This document shows, piece after piece, positions 17,212 to 28,642 of a DNA stretch of 64,000 bases (positions are counted from its first letter, which is position 1; every line of letters begins with the position of its first letter). The notes below the pieces were generated by a model, which was not told the DNA's origin, did no database searches, and was given only the letters and a program-made list of their open reading frames with translations. Source of the stretch: Ziziphus jujuba (taxonomy: Eukaryota > Streptophyta > Magnoliopsida > Rosales > Rhamnaceae); NCBI RefSeq assembly GCF_031755915.1, contig NC_083390.1:19887501-19951500 (forward strand), in the 5' to 3' direction. A program made the position numbers and the translations under genes.

Positions 17212-18604
17212 TATAGAATGACTATGTAAAAATAGATAAAATAGATAATACATAATCCACCAAATTTTATCTCAAATGGTAGCATACCCTAACTACTTGA
17301 AGTAAGCCTCTCCTACAACTAGAGTTTCAACTAACGTAATTTTTGAATTCTTTTTGTTTTTTAGAAAACCTATATAAAAAATTAAATTATGTTAAACTTT
17401 ATGAACGATTTTAAATGGTAATATCCATCACACGTACATTTATAATAATAAAATATAAGTTATTTTTATAATTACTTAAAAAATGAATAATAATAGTGAT
17501 ATAGAATGAATAGCAGCGATAATAAGATAATAATATATAATTTATTTACTTGAACTTAAAAATATGATATATATTTTTAACGTTTTAATTTTCATTTAAA
17601 AAAAATATTTTATTGCATTCTTTAAATAATTATTTGAGTTTAAATCCTCTCATTCTAACATTAAAAAAATAATAATAACATTAAAATTATTAAATTATTC
17701 ATCAAATTTATTTATATTATATTTAACTTATTATGAAAATATCTACTATTTGTATAAAAAAAAAAATCATCTACTATTTTGCATAATTAAAAAAAAAATC
17801 ATATGTAAAATTTTCAATTATTTGTTTGTACAATCAACACAATTTATTCATTTGACACAATAAAATATTTTCATTATAACTTGTATCAAACACCATATCA
17901 TAATCTTTTACATTCATATCATTTTTAGATATTATTCATATTTGTATATAGCTTTACAATAAGAAATAATAATAATAAAACTTAATTTTTCCTTAGACGC
18001 CGTTACGTGTGAGGCAAGTTTATTTATCAACGTCACATCAAAAAGCCAGCTAGCTCTAGACAGATTCCATAGGTGGAACCTTCCGTAGCCTGTAGCTCTC
18101 TAAATCCACGCAGTGATGGACGTGGACCTTATTGGTCAGCTCAGCTCGGCCCAAGAGACCAGCAAATTTCTAAAATGCCACCAGTCTCAATCTCAAATCT
18201 TAATGTAAGTCATTAAATTATTTTATTAATTTCAACTATTAAATATCAAATGATATACGATGTGTTAGTGATTGAAAAATTAATAGAACACATGTACAAA
18301 AGTGAAATGAAACTCAGTGAGTTATGAATATATAACATATAGTCACATAGTTTGTCACCGAAAAGTTTAATAAATAATAACTTGATAACCAGTTACGTAA
18401 ACTGTACAACCTTCCCCTATAATCACTTTTTTTTTTTTTTTCGTGTATTTCCTTCTGTCTTTAAATATTGCACACACTCTTTTTTTTTTTTTGTCTATTT
18501 AAAAAAAAAAACTCATTTTTATAGCTTCAATTTTTTTTTTAATCTTTTTTTTTTAATTTTCACAAACGCCTATTCTCTTAGTCAAATATTGTAATATGGT
18601 TGTT

Positions 18605-18606
<2 letters not shown>

Positions 18607-18635
<29 letters not shown>
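18607..18635. repeat. TA microsatellite
   Basis: Uninterrupted AT/TA dinucleotide run of about 29 bases. Confidence 0.9.
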
Positions 18636-18638
<3 letters not shown>

Positions 18639-19444
18639 CAATAACAAAAATATCTTAAAGTAAAATATGAAAAGTAAAAAATAATTATTCCATCTCCATT
18701 AAAGTTATTTCATAAATAAATTTATTTGTCAAAAAATTAAAATAAACCATAAAACGCCCCTTTTTGACAAAAATAATACTTAAAATTATTTAGTTTAAAA
18801 AATTGTTTATTTGTACATGTTAAATAAGGGCAAATCATACAAACCCCAATTAAGAGTATTTTTGTCATTATCGAAAATATAACTTATAACCATCAAATTT
18901 TAAAATATGACCAAGAAAATAGGCATACGTTATAGAAAATCAAAACTACAAAGAGAATGTATGCAATTTAAAAAGAAAAAATGAAAGATGTATATCTAAA
19001 AAAAAAAAAAAAAATTGAAATCAGATAGAAAATTTGTATTATTTATCCTATTATTATTGTTATTATTATTTTTTATTTTTTATGAATAATTTATCCTATT
19101 AGTTATCTATGTGAAAGCATGAAAATAATAAATGATGTCTCCAAATAGAATAAGTTTGGCCATGAAAAGTTTAAAAGCCAAAAAAATAAAAAAGTTTGTG
19201 TACGAAAAAGAAAGTATTCTGTTCAAAAAAAAAATTTGATAAATGATTTTGTAATTTTTTTGAAACATTAAAGCGTCAAAATTAATAGTTTACATACATA
19301 TATATGAATTGTTAATGGCACCCTTTCTTATTACGATCGATCATAGTAGAAAGTCAAATAGAAAAAAACATTTACACCACATCAAGAATTATGAAAACAA
19401 AAAAGGTAAATAAATAGTGCAAGAAGGGAGAAACTTTCATTGAG

Positions 19445-19445
<1 letters not shown>

Positions 19446-19475
<30 letters not shown>

Positions 19476-19480
19476 TTTTT
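19446..19480. repeat. (TTTA)n microsatellite
   Basis: About eight consecutive TTTA tetranucleotide units, the longest tetranucleotide repeat seen in the window. Confidence 0.9.
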
Positions 19481-20126
19481 TAAAGAAAGTCTGTGTTACG
19501 AACTATATAATTGACATTTCTGTACTTTTTGGGCGTGAAAATACTTATAAGAAAACAAAAAGAGTTAAGAAAAGTGGACCACGTGACACGGAAAGATTTG
19601 GATCAAAGTGACATATATGACGAAATGCCAAAGACAAATTAATTATGATTAGAATTTGGAGCACAAATGCCTTGCATATAATACATATTTTGCAATTAAT
19701 ATAACTGAGGCAATTTTATGTGATTTGACATACAATTTGATTGCGATTGAACACAATTATGAACACAAAAAACCAAACTTAAAGCATTTTACAACATCAT
19801 AAACCAATAATAAACCATTGTGCCAGAAATCTATCCCCTTCCGCTTTCATATCGCTGCCAGGCCGTGTGAAATAAATACTTACCACAAAAACAATGAGAT
19901 AATTGTAAAATCAATCAAATTTTTTTAACCTTGTCTTATTTTCACGTAATATGTATAATATATAAGTAATTCAATAGGAACATTTGGTAGAATTTAATTA
20001 TATATACTTTTGTTAGTTATAAAAAAAGGCCTTAGTGAAGATGAAGGATTTAAGCTCTGAGTTATTCTGAGAGGAAACCGTAAACTACCTTAATGCTTAT
20101 AGTAGTTAATCATAGCTTTCATATAT

Positions 20127-20166
<40 letters not shown>
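20127..20166. repeat. TA microsatellite
   Basis: About 40 bases of AT/TA repeat, followed by T-rich runs to 20220. It is the longest dinucleotide repeat in the window. Confidence 0.9.
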
Positions 20167-20174
<8 letters not shown>

Positions 20175-21314
20175 TTTCTCTATCAATCTCATTGCATTGC
20201 TTTTTTTTTTTTTTTTTTTTCTCCTTTTTTTAATCATTACAATACAACAATTCCCAACCTCAATTCACAAATTTGTGAATATGGATGTATGAGGCATTAC
20301 TAACTTGAAAAAATTAGGATAAAGTACGCTATATAGTATAATACCTATCCCTCTTTGAGCCAAAAAAAAAAGAAAAAGAAATCTTATCTATCCTTTGTTA
20401 TAATGAACACGAATGCTTATTCTATGATGTATCCCACCGCTATAGCAGAAAATGACGATGAAAGACAGATTTCCTATTACCTTTTCTTGTTTATTTGGAT
20501 AACTCTGAATTATGAAGAAAAATAATAGAACTACAAATATGCCTGTTAGGTTTTATTTTAAACTATTTATTTACAAATAATTTTGTTACCCTGAATTAGT
20601 TGAATACAATTTAACAATTAAAGAACGTTATTGACAAGTAACAAACAAAAACTTGAATTTTAATTCATAGCGTCATCAGTTATTCATAACTAATAATAGT
20701 GTAAGAAAATTATGGTTATTTTATCTGGATTTTCAATAACACTTTTTATGAGAGCCCTACCAGAATCAGCAGCAATGTATATATATAAAATAATTCTACA
20801 GCATGGACATATCCACAAATGAACCATGCCATATCCGCATATGAACCGGATTCAAAATAGATGTACTACATCCAAAATCATGTTTCTTTGAAAAAAAACC
20901 ATCAATTTTGCTTTGTAGGTGTACACAAAGTATACAATCAAAACAAAACGGTTAAAAAACATTTGGATGTAGGTGTACACAAAGTATACGGTCAAACGTT
21001 ATATATATATATATATATATATATAACCAGCTAACAAGAAGAGTGTCTTGAGATTGCATTTGACAAAAATTAATTTCAGAAAAACAAAACAGCAAATGCC
21101 TTCCAAAGTCTAACATTGCATCCTAATGCTCTCACAAATTATTCCACGGAAAGGAGTCATTGGACCAATTGCATCTATATGCTACTTCTCATAGAGATAA
21201 GCAAAATAAAAAAACACATTTCCATAGCAAAAACCAACATTAAATCTTTCCTAACTAAAATCCCCCAAAACCCAGAATCTTGAACAACCTTTTGAAAATT
21301 TGGATTCCTAGCTA

Positions 21315-21869
21315 TCATTCAACCAATTTTCCCAAAATATCCTCATCCCTGTACAAATGAAACCTGCACAAAACCAAACCCACCAAAGATACCAAAATCC
21401 CAACTCAGAAAACCCAAAAAAAGGAAAATAAAATTCTAATAATAAAATAAAATTAAAAGCAAAAGGAACATACTCTTTGTCACCAAGCTTGACTTGGGTA
21501 CCTCCATACTCGGGCAAAAGAACTGTATCACCTTCTTTAACACACACTGGTATCACATTTCCAGATTTATCCCGTGCTCCAGGTCCCACAGCAACCACCT
21601 TTCCTGAGTTGAGCTACATCAAAACGAAACCACCCACCCCCACATATCATCACCATCAAATTCCAATCGCCAGCGTAGACCCAACACAAGGAAAAGAAAT
21701 CAGATACTCAAAGAGATATAATAGGAAAACAAAAGTAAAAAATAAAAAAGAAGACATTTACCTTGGTGGAGGATTCAGGGAGGAGAACTCCGGCGGTTGT
21801 TTTGGATGGTGGGACAATTTTCTCAATCAGAATTCTGTTGAGAGTCGGAATCAGACGCTTCGCCGCCAT
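21315..21869 (-). CDS. CPN10: 10 kDa chaperonin, mitochondrial type (CPN10/GroES)
   Basis: Co-chaperonin that caps the CPN60 folding chamber in the mitochondrial matrix. Three exons: 21762-21869, 21474-21613, 21315-21363, giving 297 nt and 98 aa, the normal length of plant mitochondrial CPN10. It starts MAAKRLIPTLNRILIEKI. The mobile-loop region KTTAGVLLPESSTK (about 23-36) contacts CPN60. The GroES core follows: GKVVAVGPGARD, KEGDTVLLPEYGGTQVKLGD, and the C-terminal FHLYRDEDILGKLVE. No cleavable presequence is seen, as is usual for this family. The length argues against the double-domain chloroplast CPN20. The two introns are short and all splice phases agree. The upstream region has telo-box and site II motifs (separate entry), typical of housekeeping and mitochondrial genes. 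Confidence 0.96.
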
Positions 21870-21887
21870 TTCTCAGCTCTGAATGTA

Positions 21888-22149
21888 ACTTAGGGTTTTT
21901 CTTTTTGTTTTGAGGTGCGATTAGGGAAGAAGATAAAGTAGGTCAGTCCTTTTAAAAGGAAGTGAGTGGGGGGTTTTGTTGTTATTGCCTTACTTGGGAG
22001 AAAAATCGAGTTCCGGATGATGATGGAAGGTTCTAGGCTCTAGGGTTTTTAGGGTTTATGGGGTATATTCTTCCTTGAGGGGAAAGAGTTGAGTATGGGC
22101 CTGATGATGAATCGCCCTGTTTGTTTGATTGATAGAGGTAAGTTGGGCC
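21888..22149 (-). promoter_or_regulatory. CPN10 promoter with telo-boxes and site II motifs
   Basis: Upstream of the CPN10 start codon. Telo-box motifs (AAACCCTA on the gene strand; TAGGGTTT as printed) lie at 21891-21898, 22041-22048 and 22050-22057. TGGGCC site II motifs lie at 22096-22101 and 22144-22149, with TGGGCT copies further out at 22185-22190 and 22249-22254. The pairing of telo-box and site II elements is known from promoters of plant ribosomal, replication and mitochondrial genes active in dividing tissue. Motifs are seen directly; function here is inferred. Confidence 0.6.
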
Positions 22150-25100
22150 AATTGTATTGCTCGGGCTTCCATAGTTTGAATACTTGGGCTGTTATATAGA
22201 TTATCTAGAAGATGAAGATGGATCAGTGGTCTCCATGGTTTGAATGCTTGGGCTGTTATTTAGATTGTCTAGAAGATGAAGATGGATCAGTGGCCTTTAA
22301 GAAATTTGCATTGTATAGAATACGTTTTTTGTTTTTGTTTTTGTTTTGTTTTTTTCGCTAAGTGAATTAGAGATTGATAGTATGTGTTAACAAGTCGTGT
22401 TCATATCAATTTATGTGTTAGTTGTATCCAATTATGTAATTATTATGATTATCTGGTTATATTATGTGTTAGTATTTTCAATTGATTATAACAATGCAAT
22501 TTTATTTTTTTAATTGTTTGTAAATATTATATATGTTAGCAAAATATCAGCATGTCCTTTCTTCTTTTATTCTTTGTATATGCTAGAATAATTGTTCAAA
22601 GGGTGCTTTTTTATGATTTTTATTTTTTTCATGAACGAGTTTTTTTTCTTTAAAGTATTATAATATAAATATATAATTATTTTCTGATAAACTATCTTCC
22701 AATTTATAATAAACAATTTAATGTTATGATAGAAATACCAATTAATGATTTAAAATTAAAAATCTATTTAAGAATGTGACAACTACCTTTAGCATTTATT
22801 TGCATTTATCATATCATCCTATCTCATTTTTCTTTTTATGAATTTAAATCTTTTTTTATTTTTTTATTTTCAATCTTGTCCTATTGGTCGGATGAAATTA
22901 ATTAATTCTTTTTCAAATGATCTGAAATTCAATTATTGGTTGAACAAGAACTGAAAGAAGAAAACTAAGGATACAACATTTTCATCTATCTATAACAGTT
23001 TAGATAGTTTGCATCAAATTCTTATATAAAAATAGACAAGTCTTATAATTAGCTAGAGCTCCAACTTACATATCCTTTTATGGCAAGGAAAACTCAACTA
23101 TTTGACTTATTTTTGAAAATTTAAAATTCTCATGATTCAAAACAGAATTTGTAAGTTAAACAATTATTAACCTTGAAGTGTGACAAGTGTGATCAGCTAT
23201 AGATATGAGGGAAGCAATAAGATTTTTAGTTTTGAGATTCCTACCCACATTTTCCCCATTCTTAAAATAGTTTCTGCACTTATCATTTACCCATTTGATA
23301 TGGAAATTCATGAAGCATTTTTAACAAAACTCTTTTTTTTTTTTTGGTGGGGGGGGCCTTGAATTGACAAGTTACATCACATATGCTACAAATTTTTGTC
23401 GTCCATATTTGTAATGATCTGATAATCTAAATGCTTTCAACAATTGGATTGGGACAGAGGAGATCTACCCCACCACTCCAATAATTGAAAACCTTTTTGG
23501 ATCTTGATTACACATGGCTTTTGTTTGGAGCGTTTGTGGTGAATTTCCTTATGATCAAACTCTACATGCTTCCACAATGGATGTAGTCTGCTACTCTTAT
23601 ATACGAACATAATTTCATGCACACATCTCTATATATTTTTTTAAGATATTGCCTATAGAAAAAGGTGTGTGTGTGTGTGCTTGATTAAAGTCTATAACTT
23701 TCTTTGAAAATTTTGACAAATTTCTTCTTTATGATTAGTCTTGTGGTGTGCAATCATATAACTTTCTTATTTGACTTCCTCATGGAACAGTACATGTGCT
23801 AAATATAAATTTTCCTTACACAAAACATACAATATCTTTGTCAATTTGCTTATTAAATCATTTTCCATCGACTATATAAATTTAAACTTTTAAAAATAGA
23901 GATATATTTCTTAACATATATAGTAGGCTAGGAATCTTATATGGTAAAAATGTCAACTTAACAAATTTGATTCATATATGCATATTCGAAATCTAATATT
24001 CCGTGATGATCATGAAATGGACAACCACCTGGCAAAAACTTTCGTCGCAACAACTTTTTTTTAGTGCTACATTTTGCAGAAAAATGAATTGCATATATAC
24101 AAATCAAGCAGAGTCGTGACAGACTAGCTGAAGGGTAAATCAATCAAGGATGATAGATAGAAAAAGCTATGTTTAAATTCGTGGTTGTTCTTTCTCTCCA
24201 CTAACTCTTTGTTTTATACCAAAGAAGAAAAAGGTGAATTGGCTGACAACTTTTAGAAACATGGTTGACATTCTAAGGACCACATTTTTTATCCATTCAG
24301 TGAACCAGAACTTTGTGATAACCTCAATAACAATATATGGCATTGGCTACACCTTTGCGGTTCAGAAGGTTCCCAATAAAGCAGCTTTTGATTGTTTGGC
24401 TTTAGGACCATCACAACTTTCGGGGGGAAAAAGAAAAACCAGCACAATTTTAGCTTTCTTTTTTTAATTTTTAATTCTTAATTTTTAATTTTTTTTTTAT
24501 GGCACATATACTTCCATGCAGATTCTAATTGCCTTTCAGAAATATTCTCTTTGGAGAATCTCGATCAGGATGATTTAGATCCATACATTATTTGTGACAT
24601 CTTTCTTTCTGTTCATGGAGATATTGATAAATGGATGGATGATTACTGAGTTGTTGACAATTAGCTTTGGGGAAAATAAAAGGGTCAAAAAACCCATCAT
24701 TACAAGAAAGAAATACGGGAGGAGAAAATTTTGATCACAGTTCTTAAGCACTACTCGATTAAGAACCTCACTTTCATATAAATCCAAAAATTAAGCATTG
24801 GAAAAAAGCAATTATTGACCTTTGCAATAACATGTAGTCAGAAGTTCTCATGCTTTGGTGCCTTTTTCCTTAACTTGATCGGGAATTTAGGTACGGTTTG
24901 CTTACACATGTTATATTGATTCGGATTTGCTCTATTCACCAAAAAAAAAAAAAAAAAAGATTTGGATTTGCTCTTGATGTGGGTCCAAAAAACCATTGCC
25001 AGAAAGACTCTTAAGTAGAATTTAGACATCATTGAAATACGTTTTATTTGCTGCTTAAGTTTCAGATAGAAACCGAATGAACTAAAACCCGATTGCTCAA

Positions 25101-26078
25101 TTTTTAAGTTGCTTTAATTAATTAATTTATTGCCTGAAAATGGAAAACAAAAAGATGCTTAAATCTAAAGCTAATGGTTAATTAATATTATTCTTTTATC
25201 TAACTTCAATCAGTACGCAAAAGTACAGTTTGACAGTGTAAGATATTTGCAAAAAGCAAAACCTTTGGATATTTTGGATCATCTTAATGGGGATGCTAAA
25301 AGGCTCTTAAAATGCTAAAATATAGGATTGGTGTTTTACCATTTGTATATACAATAAGTGTTTTGACTATGTCAATATTGGTGTCAACTCTAGCACAAAA
25401 AATGGTATTGCTAAATTTTTAAAAAACATATACCTCCAATGGTAACCCAATAAGCGGATGAAATTTTTTTACTATTGCCATATTAGCATTTTTCAATTAA
25501 AAGTGCGGTGCTAAAAATTCGATATTGGTGTTTTTGTCAGTGTTAGAAAGTTTTATGTCAATAGTATACCAAAATTTGAAAATGACATTATTATTATTAT
25601 TATTATTTTTACACATAAAATAGTAAAAAGTTTCAAATTCTTCGCATCATTGTATAAACGGGGTCTCAAAGCTAATCCTAGAAAGATTTCAAATCTTGGT
25701 AAGTAATTTGTTAAACAGAATTACAATATTCATATTGGCTTGTGTTTTGTCTTTGATTTTTTTTTTTTTTTTTTTAAAGTTTTTTTGGCTTGACTATTGA
25801 AATGGGTTTTGGAATCCATGTTAATGCAGTCATAATTCTTTCTTTTTGCAAAGTTTGTTGCCCCAATGGGATGTCAATATTCTGCGCTATCCTCCATAAC
25901 ATGCATTTCTTTTGAGATATACCAGGTGGGACCTCTTCCATATGCCAGAATCTCTCCCTCTCAAACTTTTTGTTTAATTTTTTTTTTTTTTTTGGGCTTT
26001 TATATGCTGTAGAAACGAATCCTCTTTACAAGATCAGAAGAAAATAAATATATTTTTGAGGACCGTGAGCAACATTCG
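22150..26078. other. Intergenic region between CPN10 and the tRNA gene
   Basis: No gene recognised. It contains the 64-bp tandem duplication at 22166-22293, a short GT repeat near 23665, long T or A runs (23332-23345, 24941-24958, 25759-25775) and AT-rich sequence. The frames seen at 23437-23622 and 24234-24467 show no family features and unremarkable codon content, so they are treated as chance. Confidence 0.55.
22166..22293. repeat. 64-bp tandem duplication upstream of CPN10
   Basis: Unit 1 is 22166-22229 and unit 2 is 22230-22293. They share the block TCTAGAAGATGAAGATGGAT, and each contains one TGGGCT motif. A handful of substitutions separate the copies. Confidence 0.88.
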
Positions 26079-26160
26079 GTGGGCGTGCCGGAGTGGTTAT
26101 CGGGCATGACTAGAAATCATGTGGGCTCTGCCCGCGCAGGTTCGAATCCTGCCGCTCACG
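26079..26160 (+). tRNA. tRNA-Ser (anticodon AGA)
   Basis: An 82-nt class II (long variable arm) cloverleaf. The acceptor stem GTGGGCG pairs with CGCTCAC (one G-T pair), with G as discriminator base. The D-arm follows (GCCGGAGTGGTTATCGGGC). The anticodon loop is CTAGAAA, giving anticodon AGA, which reads UCU serine codons. The variable arm is the long serine type (GTGGGCTCTGCCCGC). The T-arm is GCAGGTTCGAATCCTGC. There is no intron. CAA lies just upstream (AGCAACATTC), as is common for plant tRNA genes, and T-rich runs after the 3' end fit a Pol III terminator. The sequence closely matches plant nuclear tRNA-Ser(AGA) as remembered. Confidence 0.96.
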
Positions 26161-26274
26161 TATTTTTGTCTCTTTTTTCTCCATTTGACCCTCTTCTCTT
26201 TTTTTTTTTTGGGTGGCAAGCAAGTTGAAGTTTTTTTTGTTTTGTTTTTGGATTTTAGAAACAGAAAAAGGGTG

Positions 26275-26778
26275 GTGAATGGTAATTGGTAAGGCATCCA
26301 AAATGGTAACCCAAATCACAATCCAATTTTGCAGGTAATACTTTCATTGCAATGGGCAAGTGACCCATTTGTCGCCTTTTTTTTTTTTTTTTCTTTTTTG
26401 AAAATAATAATAAAAAAGTGATTATAAACTATAGCAATTGGTAAGGCTTTCTTTAATTTTTGCAATTTTTTGATCTTTTTTTGAAATTATAAAATGGATG
26501 ATGAATGATGGTAATTTGGTAAGGCATCCAAAATGGTAAACCGAATCAGTCCTATTTTGCAGGTAATACTTTCATAGCAATAGGCAAGTGACCCATTTTA
26601 AGCTTTATATTTGTATGTGTTTTTGTCTTTTCTGAAATTTATAAAAAAAAAAAAAAAAAGGATGATGAATGATTGTAATTGTTAAGGCTAAGGCATCCAA
26701 AATGGTAAACCAAATCATAGTCATATTTTGCAGGTAATACTTTTTCAAGCAATAGGCAAGGTAACCCAATTTTTAGAA
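26275..26778. repeat. Three diverged ~100-bp repeats downstream of the tRNA gene
   Basis: Three direct copies at about 26275-26381, 26490-26607 and 26660-26778. Each reads through AAGGCATCCAAAATGGTAA, then ATTTTGCAGGTAATACTTT, then CAAT(A/G)GGCAAG and ACCCA. Spacing is about 170-215 bp, with low-complexity poly-T or poly-A sequence between copies. Confidence 0.85.
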
Positions 26779-28642
26779 CAAAAAGACGAATGTCTCCAAC
26801 CAGAAGAAAAGATGAACGAACTAGGCATCTTAAACCCTATCATTTTTCCTTCATTTTATCTTTTTGCCTTCCCTTCTCTTTTTCATGTATAGAAACAAAT
26901 TATTCCAAAAACTATTTCACTTTTTCACTTTATGTCCTATACATTGACACTTTTTACTTTATGTCTTACCTTGGCAATCCTGTCCAATACAAATGATTTT
27001 CCTTCTGCTTTTTTACCTTACCAAGTCTTCTTTTTCTCTTCTTATCATTCGTACGTTCTAACTGTGTGAAAAGTTTTTTCATAAAAAAAAAAAAAAAAAT
27101 CCAAAAAGTTTCACTATCTCTAAAAAAGAAACTCTCAAGATTTTGTAGTTTAGTAATGTTAAAAAAAAAAGTACCTGTTTTAATCTTCCACCTATGTAAA
27201 TTATGACCCCTTATCTTTTTTTCAGGTTCTAACCATTAGCATATATATGATTCAAGAATAGCTAGAAATTTAAGGTAGGAAATGGTTGGGGTAGTTGGAT
27301 AATGGGCAAAATAGAAAGTGTAATTCCCAAGTTCATTTGATGTTTTAAAATTAGGTGTGGTAGTTAAAGGCACCTGTCAAGCTAGCCCAGTGAATAGTGT
27401 AATGGGACGTTTATAGATTAGTTTCCTTTGTTTTGCCATTGAAGCCTTATTTTTATGATGTTTAATTGAAGTTTACTTATCCTAATCAAGGTTTTTAAAC
27501 TTTTGAAGATTTCTCAATAGGAGATTTGTATATACTAACTAAAAAAGTTTGAACTTTATTAGATACATATAAAACACATAAAACAAAATCTATATAATCA
27601 GAAACTGATAAATAACAAATAAGAGACAAAAAGCCCAAAACCCATCTGGTTTCTGGGTCACCTTTCATCAGCTTTTTGCCTAATATTTGTTCAGAAAAAT
27701 CCACACATTTCTCATGGCTTGACAGATTAAGTATGGCAGACCTGTTCAATGTTTTTCGTGAAGAGAATTTCGCAAATATAAACAAAATAAGGAAAAAAAA
27801 AAAAAAAAAAAAAACACTACCAGAAAAGCAGAAATTTTATTCTAAAACTTTTCCTTAAAGCATGGCCTGCGTTTCCTGGCCAATGCCAAAACTATGACCA
27901 CTTTTTCCACATATTGTTCACAGAACCATTTCGAGGCACAGAAGATTTGTATTGCAGAGGAAGATAATCATAGATGATCAGCAAAAGAGTAGGCTCATGA
28001 TATAGTGACACGTCATTGATATGTGGCAGTATAGAGTTGGTCACATTTGTCTTAGTAGTTTAATAATTTCTTTAGCATGAAATGATGTTTTTTTTTGACC
28101 TCCAAAAAGATACCGACCTAAAAATATTAATGTTCAAAAAAAGAAAAAAAAAAAAAAAAAAAACACACCGACCCCGCTAACCTCTCAAATAAACAATCTC
28201 TGTGATGACTATGAGCTTGTATTTAAACACTTCGCAAAATGCATGCTCATCCACATAAAATTCATAAAACAATTTATATAGAGAAGTGCACCGTAGAGAA
28301 AGCTTCTCAGGAAGACAACGGAATATTCCTCTCTATATTCCATCTTCAACCCCATCCCAAAAAAAAAAAAAAAACGCATTCAGTTTTGCATGGCACACTG
28401 GTTTATGTACCTATACAATTCAATGTTCTTATAACTCCCTCATTTGAAAAAGGTAATATTTGCCTTCTTTACTTTCTGACATTAATTTTTACTCCTTTGT
28501 TAAAGTCTCTATTTGCCCTATTTATTTATTTATTTATGCATTTATTTTTTCAGATATATATTCTTTCATTTCCTCTAGCAAAAGGCAAAAAGCAAGTTGT
28601 GGTTTTTTCTTTTATAGCGGTCCCTGAAGAAATTTGATTGAG
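26779..28642. other. Upstream region of the sulfate transporter gene
   Basis: No gene seen. A TATTTAAA-like box near 28218 lies about 420 bases before the transporter start and could serve it if the leader is long. There are poly-A runs near 27083, 27794, 28147 and 28362, and a short TTTA-like repeat near 28520. No clear sulfur-response element was identified. Confidence 0.5.

Larger units (their letters stand above)
13201..21314. other. Long AT-rich intergenic region without a recognisable gene
   Basis: Eight kilobases between the promoter of the ESMD1-like gene and the end of CPN10. Reading frames are short and low-complexity. It holds a probable SINE (16957-17211), TA microsatellites (15415-15441, 18607-18635, 20127-20166, 21001-21025), a TTTA repeat (19446-19480), a 21-base direct repeat (20916 and 20970), a GGCACGTGCC palindrome with a G-box core (14916-14925), a CACGTGAC G-box near 19580, and an isolated GC-richer island (18000-18190). 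The stretch 13830-14145 has loosely complementary halves and may be a decayed MITE. No complete transposon or coding gene was seen. Confidence 0.6.

Noticed and set aside
17255..17340. Second tRNA-like SINE head after the element at 16957-17211
   Set aside because: The A- and B-box matches are poor and no tail or flanking duplication could be placed.
24234..24467. 77-residue plus-strand frame between CPN10 and the tRNA gene
   Set aside because: No domain, no splice continuation and no recognisable family; treated as chance.
27815..27826. CACTACCAGAAA, resembling a CACTA transposon end
   Set aside because: No matching inverted end or three-base target duplication was found nearby.
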